64,000 bases of DNA from Harryflintia acetispora (GCA_004340125.1 SLUK01000001.1:248001-312000); one strand, 5' to 3'. Positions 25,794 through 34,133 are shown, counted from the first letter of the stretch. Numbers and translations: made by a program. The notes: a model not told the origin generated them from the sequence alone.

Positions 25794-27509
25794 ATGAGCA
25801 GCAGTATTATCAAGCTCAACACGAAAAATTGCCAGAGCTGTTATAAATGCATCCGGGAGTGCCCGGTCAAGGCGATCGAATTCAAGGACAACAAGGCCCA
25901 GGTCATCCCGGGCGAGTGCGTGCTGTGCGGCAGGTGCGTCGAGTGCTGCCCGCAGAACGCCAGGATCCTGCGCGACGACCTTTCGCAGGTGAGGCAGCTG
26001 GTGGGCGGCGACAAGCCGGTCTACCTTTCGCTGGCCCCCTCCTGGGTGAGCTGGTTTCGCGGCAAGAGCTTTTCCGCCGTGTCGGCCGCCCTCAAGCGTC
26101 TCGGCTTTTGCGGGGTGGAGGAGACCGCCATCGGCGCGGCCGAGTGCTCGCGCAGCTATGGCGAACTCATGCGCCAGGGGCAGATGAAAAACATTATCGC
26201 CACCGCCTGCCCGTCGGCCGTGATGCTCGTCGAGCGGCACTACCCGGAGCTCATCAAGCTCCTCGCCCCGGTCTCCTCGCCGATGATGGCGCACGCCAAG
26301 CTCATGCGGGAGAGCTACGGGGACATCAAGGTGGTCTTCGCCGGGCCCTGCCTCTCCAAGATGGAGGAGTCGGACGACCCGCTCGCGGGCGGGATGGTCA
26401 ACTTTGCTTTGACCTTCGAGGCGCTCGGGCGCTGGCTCGAGGAGGAAGGAATCGAGCTCGGCGAGGAGGACCCCGAAGCCGTGGGCGTCAAAAGCCCGGT
26501 GGCGCGGCTTTATCCGAAGCCGACCGGGATTTTAAAAACGATGGCGCCCGAGGATACCGCGGGGTATACGCCCATCGCGGTGGACGGGCCGGAGAAGTGT
26601 ATCGCCCTGCTCGATTCGATCCGGGATGAGCAGCCCGAGGGGCTCTTTATCGAAATGAACCTCTGCCCGGGCGGCTGCATGGGCGGCCCGCTGCTGCGCA
26701 TGCATCACCGCAACGCCACCCTCTGCGAGGCGCTGCTCACCGAGCGGGATCAGGCGCAGGACCGCCATGTGGCGGGCAGCGCCGAAATGCAGAGCACCTA
26801 TCCGCGGGTCTTCCAGAACCGCGCGCCCCAATACGAGGAAATCAGCGAGGAGGATATCCGCCGGGTGCTGGAAAGTATCGGCAAGTTCGGGCCCGAGGAC
26901 GAGCTCAACTGCTCCTCCTGCGGCTATCCCACCTGCCGGGACAAGGCGATTGCGGTGCTGCGCGGCAAGGCCGACGTCAGCATGTGCATGCCCTACCTGC
27001 GCCAGCGCGCCGAGAATATTTCGAGTATGGTCATCGAGCACAGCCCCAACGCGATCATCGCCTTTGACGAGGAGATGAACGTCATCGAGCTCAACCCGCG
27101 CGCCGAGGAGATCTACGGCGTCAAGCGCGCCGACGTGCTGGGCACCTTCATGGCCGCCTTCTACGGCGAGGACGGCTTCGAGCAGGCGCGAGAGAGCGAG
27201 CGGCCGATCGAAAAGAAGGTCTATCTCGACGAGCTCGGGCGCAGCGTGGAAAAGTCGATCGTCTACATAAAGGAGCACCGCATGTACCTGGCCTTTGTCA
27301 AGGACATCTCCGAGCAGCAGCACCAGGCGCAGAAGCTCGAGGAGATGCGCCACCACACCGTCGAAACCGCGCAGAAGGTCATCGACAAGCAGATGCGCGT
27401 GGCGCAGGAGATCGCAAGCCTCCTCGGCGAGACGACCGCCGAGACCAAGGTCGCGCTGACCAACCTCAAGCGCTCGATGACCGAGGCCCAATCGGAGGAA
27501 TCGCGATGA
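25794..27509 (+). CDS. Sensory-type (group-C-like) [FeFe] hydrogenase with PAS domain
   Basis: A 571-residue protein. An N-terminal two-cluster ferredoxin domain ('CQSCYKCIRECP', 'CVLCGRCVECCP') is followed by an H-cluster domain with L1 'TACPSAV', L2 'GPCLSKMEE' and L3 'LCPGGCMGG'. Next come a C-terminal Fe-S module ('CSSCGYPTC' and 'MCMP', about 375-410), a PAS domain (~415-525) and a final helical segment. The four H-cluster ligand cysteines remain, but the proton-relay Cys of TSCCP is Ala, as described for sensory HydS. It likely reports H2 or redox state rather than producing H2. The downstream phosphatase gene overlaps by four bases. Confidence 0.9.
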   Translation: MSSSIIKLNTKNCQSCYKCIRECPVKAIEFKDNKAQVIPGECVLCGRCVECCPQNARILRDDLSQVRQLVGGDKPVYLSLAPSWVSWFRGKSFSAVSAALKRLGFCGVEETAIGAAECSRSYGELMRQGQMKNIIATACPSAVMLVERHYPELIKLLAPVSSPMMAHAKLMRESYGDIKVVFAGPCLSKMEESDDPLAGGMVNFALTFEALGRWLEEEGIELGEEDPEAVGVKSPVARLYPKPTGILKTMAPEDTAGYTPIAVDGPEKCIALLDSIRDEQPEGLFIEMNLCPGGCMGGPLLRMHHRNATLCEALLTERDQAQDRHVAGSAEMQSTYPRVFQNRAPQYEEISEEDIRRVLESIGKFGPEDELNCSSCGYPTCRDKAIAVLRGKADVSMCMPYLRQRAENISSMVIEHSPNAIIAFDEEMNVIELNPRAEEIYGVKRADVLGTFMAAFYGEDGFEQARESERPIEKKVYLDELGRSVEKSIVYIKEHRMYLAFVKDISEQQHQAQKLEEMRHHTVETAQKVIDKQMRVAQEIASLLGETTAETKVALTNLKRSMTEAQSEESR

Positions 27510-28681
27510 ACCTGTTTGTAGACGCCTATTGGGAGAGCCTCAACCACTACGGCGAGGAGCTGTGCGGGGACAAGGTGGAGATCGTGCGCGGCGAGGACTA
27601 TACCATGGCGGTGCTCGCCGACGGACTGGGCAGCGGGGTGAAGGCGAATATCCTCTCCACCATGACCAGCAAGATCATCTCCACCATGTTTTCCGAGGGC
27701 GGCAAGCTGGGGGATGTGGTGGAGACCATGGCCAGCACCCTGCCGGTCTGCTCCGAGCGGGGGGTGGCCTATTCCACCTTCACCATCGTCAAGGTGAAGA
27801 ACGACGGGTGGGTCTATATCGCCGAGTTCGACAATCCCCTTTGCGTATACTTTAAGGACAACAAGGTCTGCGACATCCCGCGCGAGACCCTGGAGATGGA
27901 CGGCAAGACGATCTATGTCAGCCGCTTTCAGGCCGGGGAGGGCGACATGCTGGTCACCTTCTCGGACGGGGTGGTCCACGCGGGGGTCGGGCGGCTGCTC
28001 GACCTCGGGTGGCAGTACGACAACATCGTGGGGTATGTCAAGGAGAACATCACCCCCGACATTTCGCCCCTTATGCTCACCCGCAAGCTCCTCTCGGCGG
28101 TCAACACCCTGTATATGGAACAGCCGGGGGACGACTCGACCGCCTGCTGCCTGCGCCTGAAGCCCAGCCGGCCGGCGACCGTGATGGTCGGCCCGCCGAT
28201 GAACGCCGACCTCGACGAGACGGTGGTCCACAAGCTGATGTACTCCAAGGGGGTCAAGGTGGTCTGCGGGGGCACCACCTCGCAGATCGTCTCGAAGGTG
28301 ACGGGCCGGGAGGTGCAGGTATCCATCGACTACGAGAACCCCGCCATCCCCCCCACCGCCAAGATCGCCGGGGTGGACCTGGTGACCGAGGGGGTGCTCA
28401 CCATCGGCAAGGCGCTGGAGCTGATCAAGAACCTGACCGACAGCAAGGATGAGGCCTCGCTGGACACCTTCACCCTCAATAAGAAGGACGGCGCCACCCT
28501 GCTGGCCCGGGTGCTGCTCGAGGAGAGCACCGAGGTGCACTTCCTGGTGGGCCGCGCGCTCAACCCGGCGCACCAGAATCCCGGCATGCCGGTCTCGCTG
28601 GGGCTAAAGCTCAATTTGATCAAGGAGCTGGCCGCCGAGCTTGAGAAAACGGGAAAACGCGTGGATGTGGAATATTTCTAA
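27506..28681 (+). CDS. PP2C/SpoIIE-type serine phosphatase
   Basis: A 391-residue protein. The N-terminal ~220 residues form a PP2C/SpoIIE-like domain with metal-binding acids in 'VLADGLGSG', 'VTFSDGVVHAG' and 'GDDSTACCLRL'. The C-terminal ~170 residues are an extra domain starting 'ATVMVGPPMNADLDETVV', of no function known to me but typical of phosphatases linked to sensory hydrogenases. It probably acts as output of the H2 sensor, dephosphorylating an unseen Ser/Thr target. ATG 27506 overlaps the upstream stop and has TCGGAGGAATC. No kinase gene is nearby. Confidence 0.9.
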   Translation: MNLFVDAYWESLNHYGEELCGDKVEIVRGEDYTMAVLADGLGSGVKANILSTMTSKIISTMFSEGGKLGDVVETMASTLPVCSERGVAYSTFTIVKVKNDGWVYIAEFDNPLCVYFKDNKVCDIPRETLEMDGKTIYVSRFQAGEGDMLVTFSDGVVHAGVGRLLDLGWQYDNIVGYVKENITPDISPLMLTRKLLSAVNTLYMEQPGDDSTACCLRLKPSRPATVMVGPPMNADLDETVVHKLMYSKGVKVVCGGTTSQIVSKVTGREVQVSIDYENPAIPPTAKIAGVDLVTEGVLTIGKALELIKNLTDSKDEASLDTFTLNKKDGATLLARVLLEESTEVHFLVGRALNPAHQNPGMPVSLGLKLNLIKELAAELEKTGKRVDVEYF

Positions 28682-28753
28682 AAAGAGAAGCCACCCGCTC
28701 AAAGGGCGCACTCCTTTTTCTTCAAGGCGCGGGTTGACGCTGCGCCCTTCTCA

Positions 28754-28882
28754 AAGTATTGAAAGCAGAGCTTTCAATACTTCCATATGAGTGCTCCCGG
28801 AAGGGGCGCGCCTGTTTTCTTCGGCGCGGAGGCTGGCGCAGCACCCCTCTCAAAGGATTGAAAGCTGCGCTTCCAATCCTTC
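28754..28882. repeat. Pair of related hairpins
   Basis: AAGTATTGAAAGC-AGA-GCTTTCAATACTT (28754-28782, perfect 13-bp stem) and AAGGATTGGAA...TTCCAATCCTT (28853-28882, 11-bp stem) lie in two similar ~100-base units. Each hairpin is followed by TCCATATG-G/A-GTG. A terminator (28918-28962) comes next. Confidence 0.75.
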
Positions 28883-28917
28883 CATATGTGTGATTTCAGA
28901 AGGGTGCGCCCTTTATA

Positions 28918-28962
28918 AGTTTACAGGCAGCAGATGGAATCTGCTGCCTGTAAACTTTTTAT
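28918..28962 (+). terminator. Terminator of the sensory hydrogenase operon
   Basis: Perfect 19-bp stem (AAGTTTACAGGCAGCAGAT with its complement, loop GGA) ending in a TTTTT run. Confidence 0.88.
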
Positions 28963-28969
28963 GCGTGCT

Positions 28970-29140
28970 CCCGACGGGCGGCTTCTTTTATCAAGGGTTT
29001 CCAAAGGGTGCGACGCACCCTTTGGCAGAGGTTTGGAGACAGCGTCTCCAAGGTCCTGCTCGTCCAAAAGCCCGGAAGAGGGGAATCGGGCCTCCACCGG
29101 AGGCCCGAGGGGAGAAACCCAAGGGGGTTTCTCCCATTTT
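28970..29140. repeat. Dispersed repeat-like block before queT
   Basis: Gene-free. It holds 'GGTTTCCAAAGGGTGCGACGCACCCTTTGG', 'GGAGACAGCGTCTCC', 'GGGCCTCCACCGGAGGCCC' and 'GGGAGAAACCC-AAGG-GGGTTTCTCCC'. This string of short palindromes is of the same style as the other repeats of this window but less similar in sequence. Confidence 0.55.
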
Positions 29141-29149
29141 AAATGCAAC

Positions 29150-29677
29150 TTAATCAAACAGCTTTTTGTCGAGCCCGGTGCGGGAGAGCGTGTAAAAGAG
29201 CAGCAGCCCCAGCAGATAGCAGGGCACGAGCTGCCCGAGCCCGACCAGCAGCGCCTGGGTCCAGAAAACGGCCAGGTTTTTGCCCGCGCCCATCACCACA
29301 TATAGTTCCGCCCCGATGACGGCCGCGTTGATGAGCACCGGCGGAAGCGGCGCCAGGATGGGCAGCCCCCGAAAGCGGACCCTGCGCAGCAGCCAGCTGA
29401 GCATGGCCGCGACCAGGGTGGCCAGGGTGCCGAAGAGGATGTCCAGCGCCCCCAGGATGTTGGCTCCTGTCAGGAACCCGACGAGGTTGGCGACGGCGCA
29501 CCCGAGCGTCACTCCCACGATCCCGGTGGGGGAATAGGCGGGCAGGATGGTCAGCGCCTCGGACAGGCGCATCTGCACCGGCCCGTAGCTGATGGGCGCG
29601 AGCGCCAGGGTCAGCGCGGTGTAGAACGCCGCGATCAGGGAGGCGATCACCATCGCCTTGGTTTTGCTTCTTGTCAT
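29150..29677 (-). CDS. queT: QueT-family transporter (ECF S component)
   Basis: A 175-residue, roughly six-helix membrane protein of the QueT family (predicted queuosine-precursor uptake S component): 'TALTLALAPISYGPVQMRLSEALTILPAY' region at residues ~20-48, and 'GVTLGCAVANLVG'. It would need a shared ECF energising module, which is not encoded here. ATG 29677 has a GGAAGGAAG ribosome site in the leader. The leader itself can fold into an H-type pseudoknot-like structure (see 29690-29730). Confidence 0.85.
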   Translation of the reverse strand: MTRSKTKAMVIASLIAAFYTALTLALAPISYGPVQMRLSEALTILPAYSPTGIVGVTLGCAVANLVGFLTGANILGALDILFGTLATLVAAMLSWLLRRVRFRGLPILAPLPPVLINAAVIGAELYVVMGAGKNLAVFWTQALLVGLGQLVPCYLLGLLLFYTLSRTGLDKKLFD

Positions 29678-29689
29678 TTGTGTTCTTCC

Positions 29690-29730
29690 TTCCTAGTATT
29701 GTTTTAAGTCAGGAGGTTTCGACTGACTGC
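29690..29730 (-). ncRNA. Candidate preQ1-type riboswitch in the queT leader
   Basis: On the minus strand: GTCAG, a 10-base loop TCGAAACCTC, CTGAC, then the A-rich tail TTAAAACAATACTAGGAAGG that includes the ribosome site. The order (short stem, ~10-base loop with C before the 3' arm, A-rich tail, Shine-Dalgarno) resembles preQ1-I riboswitches, which control queT-type genes. The loop-tail pairing I can draw (CCT/AGG) is not in the expected place, so this is a candidate only. Confidence 0.38.
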
Positions 29731-29793
29731 AGGAAGATGGGATTTTCCCGCGAAGGACATCATACCCGATCCGGGGCTTCTTTGCAAGTGCCG

Positions 29794-29822
29794 ATGACAG
29801 GACTGTAAAAGTATGGTATACT
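29794..29822 (+). promoter_or_regulatory. Putative promoter of pyrK-pyrD
   Basis: ATGACA, 17-base spacer, TATACT, 38 bases upstream of pyrK. Confidence 0.6.
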
Positions 29823-29859
29823 GTAAAAACAACCGAAGAGATTTTCAGGAGGGTCAAAA

Positions 29860-30627
29860 TTGATTTGCAGGGAATTTGAAATCGTCTCCCGGCAGGAGCC
29901 TATCCCCGGGGTGTTCGATTATAAAATCCATTGCCCCGAGCTGGTGGCAGAAGCCTCCCCGGGCCAGTTCGTACATATCCGCTGCGGGGAGCGTTCGCTG
30001 CGCCGGCCGATTTCGATCTGCGCGCTGGACCGCGGGACGGGTGAATTGCGCCTGGTCTTCGAGGTGCGGGGCGAGGGGACGAGGGAGCTCTCCCACCTCG
30101 CGGCCGGGGATCGGATGGACATCCTCGGCCCGCTCGGGCACGGCTTCGAGCTGCTCGACCCGGGCGCGCGCGCCGTGGTGGTCGGCGGCGGGATCGGCAC
30201 CCCGCCGCTGCTCGAGGTGGCGCGGCACTACGGCGAGCGCTGCCAAGCGATTTTAGGCTTCCGCAGCGTCAAGAACGTCATCCTCGACCAAGACTTCGCC
30301 TCGGCCTGCGGCACCGTCGTCTGCACCGACGACGGGAGCTGGGGCGTGCGGGGGACGGTGCTCCCCGCGCTGGAGGCTGCGCTGCAGGGGTTTTGTCCGC
30401 AGATCGTCTACGCCTGCGGGCCGAAGCCCATGCTGAAGGGCATCCAGGAGCTGTGCGCGCGGTATCCGGTGCGCTGCCAGCTCTCGCTCGAGGAGCGCAT
30501 GGGCTGTGGCGTCGGGGCCTGCCTCGTCTGCGCCTGCAAGACCCGTGCAGAGGACGGGCAGGAAAACTACGCCCACGTCTGCAAGGACGGGCCGGTCTTC
30601 GAGGCGCAGAGCGTCGTCTTTGAATAG
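29860..30627 (+). CDS. pyrK: Dihydroorotate dehydrogenase electron-transfer subunit
   Basis: A 255-residue FAD/[2Fe-2S] protein. The FAD-binding motif is 'RRPISICA' (residues ~47-54), followed by 'VVVGGGIGTPPLLEVA' (NAD-binding), and the C-terminal cluster ligands 'ERMGCGVGACLVCACKT...HVCKDGPVF'. It passes electrons from orotate formation to NAD+. Start TTG 29860 has CAGGAGGGTC nine bases upstream. It is directly followed by pyrD. Confidence 0.95.
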   Translation: MICREFEIVSRQEPIPGVFDYKIHCPELVAEASPGQFVHIRCGERSLRRPISICALDRGTGELRLVFEVRGEGTRELSHLAAGDRMDILGPLGHGFELLDPGARAVVVGGGIGTPPLLEVARHYGERCQAILGFRSVKNVILDQDFASACGTVVCTDDGSWGVRGTVLPALEAALQGFCPQIVYACGPKPMLKGIQELCARYPVRCQLSLEERMGCGVGACLVCACKTRAEDGQENYAHVCKDGPVFEAQSVVFE

Positions 30628-30640
30628 GAGGGGAACAGAA

Positions 30641-31555
30641 GTGGCGAACCTTTCGGTGAATATTGCCGGGGTGACCTTGAAAAACCCGGTGATCACGGCC
30701 TCCGGCTGCTTCGGCTTCGGCCGGGAATACGAGGACTTTTACGACATTTCCCGCCTGGGCGGGATTTCGCTCAAGGGGATGACCGCAAAGAAGCGGCTGG
30801 GCAATCCCCCGCCCCGCATTGCGGAGACGCCCGCCGGGATGCTCAACAGCGTCGGGCTGCAAAACCCCGGGGTGGACGCGTTTTTGCGGGACGACCTCCC
30901 CTATCTCAAAACCAAGGATACCGTGCTGATTGCCAACATCGCGGGCAGCACGGTGGAGGATTACTGCGAGATCGCCTCCCGACTGGCGGACAGCGAAGTC
31001 GACCTGCTCGAGCTCAACATCTCCTGCCCCAACGTCAAGGAGGGCGGGGTGGCCTTCGGGGTGAGTTGCGAGGGGGCCGCCGGGGTGGTGAGGGCGGTCA
31101 AGCGGCATGCGCGGCAGCCGCTGCTGGTCAAGCTCTCCCCCAATGTGACCGACATCGTATCGATCGCGAAGGCGGTCGAGAGCGAGGGCGCAAACGGGAT
31201 CTCGCTGATCAACACCCTGCTCGGAATGCGGATCGATATCGAGCGCCGCCGCCCGGTGCTCTATAACAACGTCGGCGGGCTGTCGGGTCCCGCCGTCTTC
31301 CCGGTGGCAGTGCGCATGGTCTGGCAGGTGGCAAACGCCGTCAAGGTCCCGGTCGTCGGGATGGGCGGGATCGCGAGTGCAAAGGACGCCATCGAGATGA
31401 TGATGGCGGGGGCCAGTGCCGTGCAGGTCGGCGCGGCGATGTTTTCGGACCCGATGGCCCCGGTCAAGATCATCGAGGGAATGGAAAGCTGGCTTAGCGG
31501 GCACGGGATTGCGGACGTAGGGGAAATCGTCGGCACCGTGCGGCCCTGGTCTTAA
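30641..31555 (+). CDS. pyrD: Dihydroorotate dehydrogenase B, catalytic subunit
   Basis: A 304-residue FMN TIM-barrel enzyme of class 1B. Signature pieces: 'NPVITASGCFGFG', 'GISLKGMT', 'LELNISCPNVKEGG' with the class-1B catalytic Cys, 'LVKLSPNVTDI', and the FMN phosphate loop 'GMGGIASAKDAIEMMMAGA'. With PyrK it oxidises dihydroorotate using NAD+. GTG 30641 is chosen because AGGAGGGG lies just before it; upstream in-frame codons fall inside pyrK. Confidence 0.96.
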   Translation: MANLSVNIAGVTLKNPVITASGCFGFGREYEDFYDISRLGGISLKGMTAKKRLGNPPPRIAETPAGMLNSVGLQNPGVDAFLRDDLPYLKTKDTVLIANIAGSTVEDYCEIASRLADSEVDLLELNISCPNVKEGGVAFGVSCEGAAGVVRAVKRHARQPLLVKLSPNVTDIVSIAKAVESEGANGISLINTLLGMRIDIERRRPVLYNNVGGLSGPAVFPVAVRMVWQVANAVKVPVVGMGGIASAKDAIEMMMAGASAVQVGAAMFSDPMAPVKIIEGMESWLSGHGIADVGEIVGTVRPWS

Positions 31556-31557
31556 CC

Positions 31558-32853
31558 GTGCGCCGGGGGGGCGCCCTGTTAACGGGCTGTGTCATGCTGC
31601 TTTCCTGTCTGCTGGTGAGCGTTTCGGCGCTCGAAAAGCCGACCGGAGAGTTTTATGCCGGCGACTTTGCCGACGTCTTTTCCGCCGAGCATGAGGAGTA
31701 CTACATCGAGCAGGGGAAGCTGCTGCAGGAATCCTGCTCGGGCGCGCAGATCGCGGTGGTCAGCGTCCCCTCGCTGGAGGGGGAGACGGTCGAGCAGTAT
31801 GCAAACGACCTGTTCAACGATTGGGGAATTGGGGATAAGGAAGAAAACAACGGTCTGCTGATCCTGCTCGCGCCCAACGAGCGCCAGATCAAGGTCGAGG
31901 TCGGCTACGGGCTGGAGGGCGCGCTCAACGACGCGAAGACCGGCCGGCTGATGGATGAATATGCCGTCCCCTCCCTGCGGGAGGACGACTTCGACGGAGG
32001 CGTCTATTCCCTTTACCGGGCGCTGCTAGCCGAGGTTTACCGGGAATATGAGGTCGAGCCGCCGCAGGGCGCGGGGCTCCAGGATTTCGCGCCGCCGGAG
32101 CCGGAGGAGCCGCGCTACTATGGGGACGAGGACTTTCTGCTGGACCAGGCGCAGCTCCTGAGCGGGGAGGTGCGCGAGCACGTCCTCGCTTACAGCGGGG
32201 CGCTCTACGACCACACCGGGATCAGGATCGCCTGCGTGATCTCGGACGAGACCGGCTCGAAGAGCGCGCAGGAATGCGCCGACGCGCTGTATGAGGAGCA
32301 GAAGATCTCGCGGGAGGCCGGCGGGAACGGGGAGAGCATGATCCTCTTTTACTCCCCCGCGCAGAACGATTGCGGGATGGCCATGGGCGAGGTGATCGAC
32401 TATCATATGCTCAGCGCCGGCCGGGCAGACTATATTATCGAGCAGCGCCTGGAAAAAGCGCCCGAGGGGCAGACGCCCGCCGAAACCTTCCTGGCGGTCT
32501 ATGACGCGGCTTTGGCCGACCTGCTCACCTTCTGGGATTACGCCCCGCCGGACGGGGTGGAGGTGCTGCCCGAGTCGGCCAAAAGCAAGGTCCTTTCCAA
32601 TCTGCCCGGGATGATTTTTGCGGTTCTGGTGATCCTGTTTTTCACCATTCCGCTTTTGAGGTTTGTGATCGGAATCATCAGGGCGGGAGGAATCCGCAAA
32701 GGGTTCAGGGAGGCGTGTAAGCAGTCGTCCCGCTCCTCCCGGGGAGGCGGCTCGTGGGGCGGCTCGTCCGGGTCTTCGAGCTCGAGCAGCTCGAGCAGCA
32801 GTTCGGGCGGCGGGGGCAGTTCCGGAGGCGGCGGCTCGTCGCGCGGCTTTTAA
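31558..32853 (+). CDS. TPM-domain membrane-anchored secreted protein
   Basis: A 431-residue protein. Signal peptide (residues 1-24) and a TPM domain (~33-150: 'FADVFSAEHEEYYIEQGKLLQ', 'GLLILLAPNERQIKVEVGYGLEGALND'). A second TPM-like region follows (~190-320), then a membrane helix (~350-375) and a low-complexity Ser/Gly tail (~395-431). TPM proteins are implicated in membrane-protein quality control and, in plants, photosystem repair; no exact role is known here. GTG 31558 lies two bases after the pyrD stop and has no clear ribosome site, so it may be coupled to pyrD; ATG 31594 is an alternative. Confidence 0.8.
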   Translation: MRRGGALLTGCVMLLSCLLVSVSALEKPTGEFYAGDFADVFSAEHEEYYIEQGKLLQESCSGAQIAVVSVPSLEGETVEQYANDLFNDWGIGDKEENNGLLILLAPNERQIKVEVGYGLEGALNDAKTGRLMDEYAVPSLREDDFDGGVYSLYRALLAEVYREYEVEPPQGAGLQDFAPPEPEEPRYYGDEDFLLDQAQLLSGEVREHVLAYSGALYDHTGIRIACVISDETGSKSAQECADALYEEQKISREAGGNGESMILFYSPAQNDCGMAMGEVIDYHMLSAGRADYIIEQRLEKAPEGQTPAETFLAVYDAALADLLTFWDYAPPDGVEVLPESAKSKVLSNLPGMIFAVLVILFFTIPLLRFVIGIIRAGGIRKGFREACKQSSRSSRGGGSWGGSSGSSSSSSSSSSSGGGGSSGGGGSSRGF

Positions 32854-32877
32854 AAACCACATTTTTGGAGGAACGAT

Positions 32878-33306
32878 ATGAAAATCATGGCGGTGGACCT
32901 CGGGGACGCGCGTACCGGGCTTGCGGTGTGCGATAGGACCGAGTTTTTGGCCTCCCCGGTCGGGGTGATTCATGACCGGGTGTTTGAGAGCATACTAAAT
33001 AAGGTGGCGATCGCCACCAAGGAATACGATGTGAAGAAGGTCGTGGTGGGCTACCCGGTCAACATGAACGGCACCGTGGGCGAGCGCGCCGAAAAGTGCG
33101 AGCGCTTCGCCGAGGCGCTGCGCGCGCGGGTGGAAATCCCGGTGGTGCTGTGGGATGAGCGCTCGACCACCGTGTCGGCGCATAACATCCTCAACGAGAC
33201 CGATACCCGGGGCAGGAAGCGCAAGGAGGTCATCGACGAGGTGGCCGCCACCCTGATTCTGGAGAGCTATCTTGCCTGGCGCAAGAACCACCCGGACCAG
33301 GATTAG
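32878..33306 (+). CDS. ruvX: YqgF/RuvX-family nuclease (Holliday-junction resolvase-like)
   Basis: A 142-residue RNase-H-fold protein: 'MAVDLGDARTGLAVCD' (first acid), 'KKVVVGYPVNMNGTVGERAEK', 'VVLWDERSTTVSA' and 'DEVAATLILESYL' (last acids). Family roles include 16S rRNA 5'-end processing and resolvase-like cleavage. ATG 32878 follows TTTGGAGGAACG. Confidence 0.95.
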   Translation: MKIMAVDLGDARTGLAVCDRTEFLASPVGVIHDRVFESILNKVAIATKEYDVKKVVVGYPVNMNGTVGERAEKCERFAEALRARVEIPVVLWDERSTTVSAHNILNETDTRGRKRKEVIDEVAATLILESYLAWRKNHPDQD

Positions 33307-33327
33307 ACTGACAAGGGAGGCAACGGC

Positions 33328-33882
33328 ATGACCGTTTATATTAACCGGGTGGGCAGCGCGCCCGATTTCGATGCGCTGCCCATCGCCAAGTTGCTCGACT
33401 ATCCGGGCGAGAAGCGGGACTTCCGCCCCTTCGCCCAGGCGCAGTTCGCGCTGGGAGAAAAGGCCCTCTTCGTGCGGCTGATGGCCTTTGAGGTGGGCCC
33501 CGACCCCCAAAGCCGCCTGAGCGTCGCGCTCGAGGGGGGCGTGCTGCTCTCCTGCTTTCCCGGCGGGCGGCTCGAGGAGCTGGGCGGGGGCGGCCTCGGC
33601 GCGAAGGCGCAGGAGATCGGTTCGGAGGATTTGCAGGGGATCTACTGGGGCGCGGACCTCGCGCTGCCTCTGGCGCCGCTCTCCAACCGGCTCGGCCGCA
33701 CGCCGGCGGTGGGCATGACGATGCGCGGCAACGTCTTTAAATCCCTGCACGGGGGGAAGACGGGGCGGGACCACTTCGGCTGCCTCTTCCCCTGTTCCCC
33801 GTTCGATCTGGGCGATGAGGGGCAGGTGCGCTCCTTCCTGGCAAAGCCCGGCTTCGGAGAGCTGACCATCGTCGGCTACTAG
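33328..33882 (+). CDS. Hypothetical protein, possibly CBM9-like
   Basis: A 184-residue protein without signal peptide. 'IYWGADLALPL' and 'RGNVFKSLHGG...HFGCLFPC' (about residues 105-155) recall the family-9-like carbohydrate-binding domain found in many Firmicute hypothetical proteins. Without a secretion signal a role in polysaccharide binding is doubtful. ATG 33328 has AAGGGAGGCAAC. It lies 21 bases after ruvX, probably same transcript. Confidence 0.6.
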   Translation: MTVYINRVGSAPDFDALPIAKLLDYPGEKRDFRPFAQAQFALGEKALFVRLMAFEVGPDPQSRLSVALEGGVLLSCFPGGRLEELGGGGLGAKAQEIGSEDLQGIYWGADLALPLAPLSNRLGRTPAVGMTMRGNVFKSLHGGKTGRDHFGCLFPCSPFDLGDEGQVRSFLAKPGFGELTIVGY

Positions 33883-33887
33883 TCCGG

Positions 33888-33916
33888 TTGACAGGGCCGG
33901 CAAACTGTTGTACAAT
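33888..33916 (+). promoter_or_regulatory. Promoter of tRNA-Arg
   Basis: TTGACA, 17-base spacer, TACAAT; 29 bases before the tRNA. Confidence 0.85.
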
Positions 33917-33944
33917 AATTGAGCGCTTTTAGGAGCGCTCCTAT

Positions 33945-34021
33945 GCGCCTATAGCTCAGCAGGATAGAGCGACCGCCTCCTAAGCGGTAGGTCGGAGGTT
34001 CGAATCCCCTTAGGCGCGCCA
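33945..34021 (+). tRNA. tRNA-Arg, anticodon CCT
   Basis: Cloverleaf: acceptor GCGCCTA/TAGGCGC, D arm GCTC...GAGC, anticodon stem ACCGC/GCGGT with loop CTCCTAA (anticodon CCT), TTCGAAT loop, discriminator G, and CCA encoded. The T stem GGAGG/CCCCT has one A-C mismatch and one G-T pair. Confidence 0.95.
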
Positions 34022-34040
34022 GCGGCAAGCCGCCGTTCCC

Positions 34041-34075
34041 AAACGCGCCCCCCACAAGAAGTGGGGGGCGCGTTT
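34041..34075. terminator. Terminator after tRNA-Arg
   Basis: AAACGCGCCCCCCAC-AAGAA-GTGGGGGGCGCGTTT is a perfect 15-bp stem; the T run is short (part of the stem). Confidence 0.75.
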
Positions 34076-34133
34076 GCACACCTAAGACTGTGGAATCGTC
34101 GCTATTTCAACTGATAAGAATGGAGCGGGCGGT

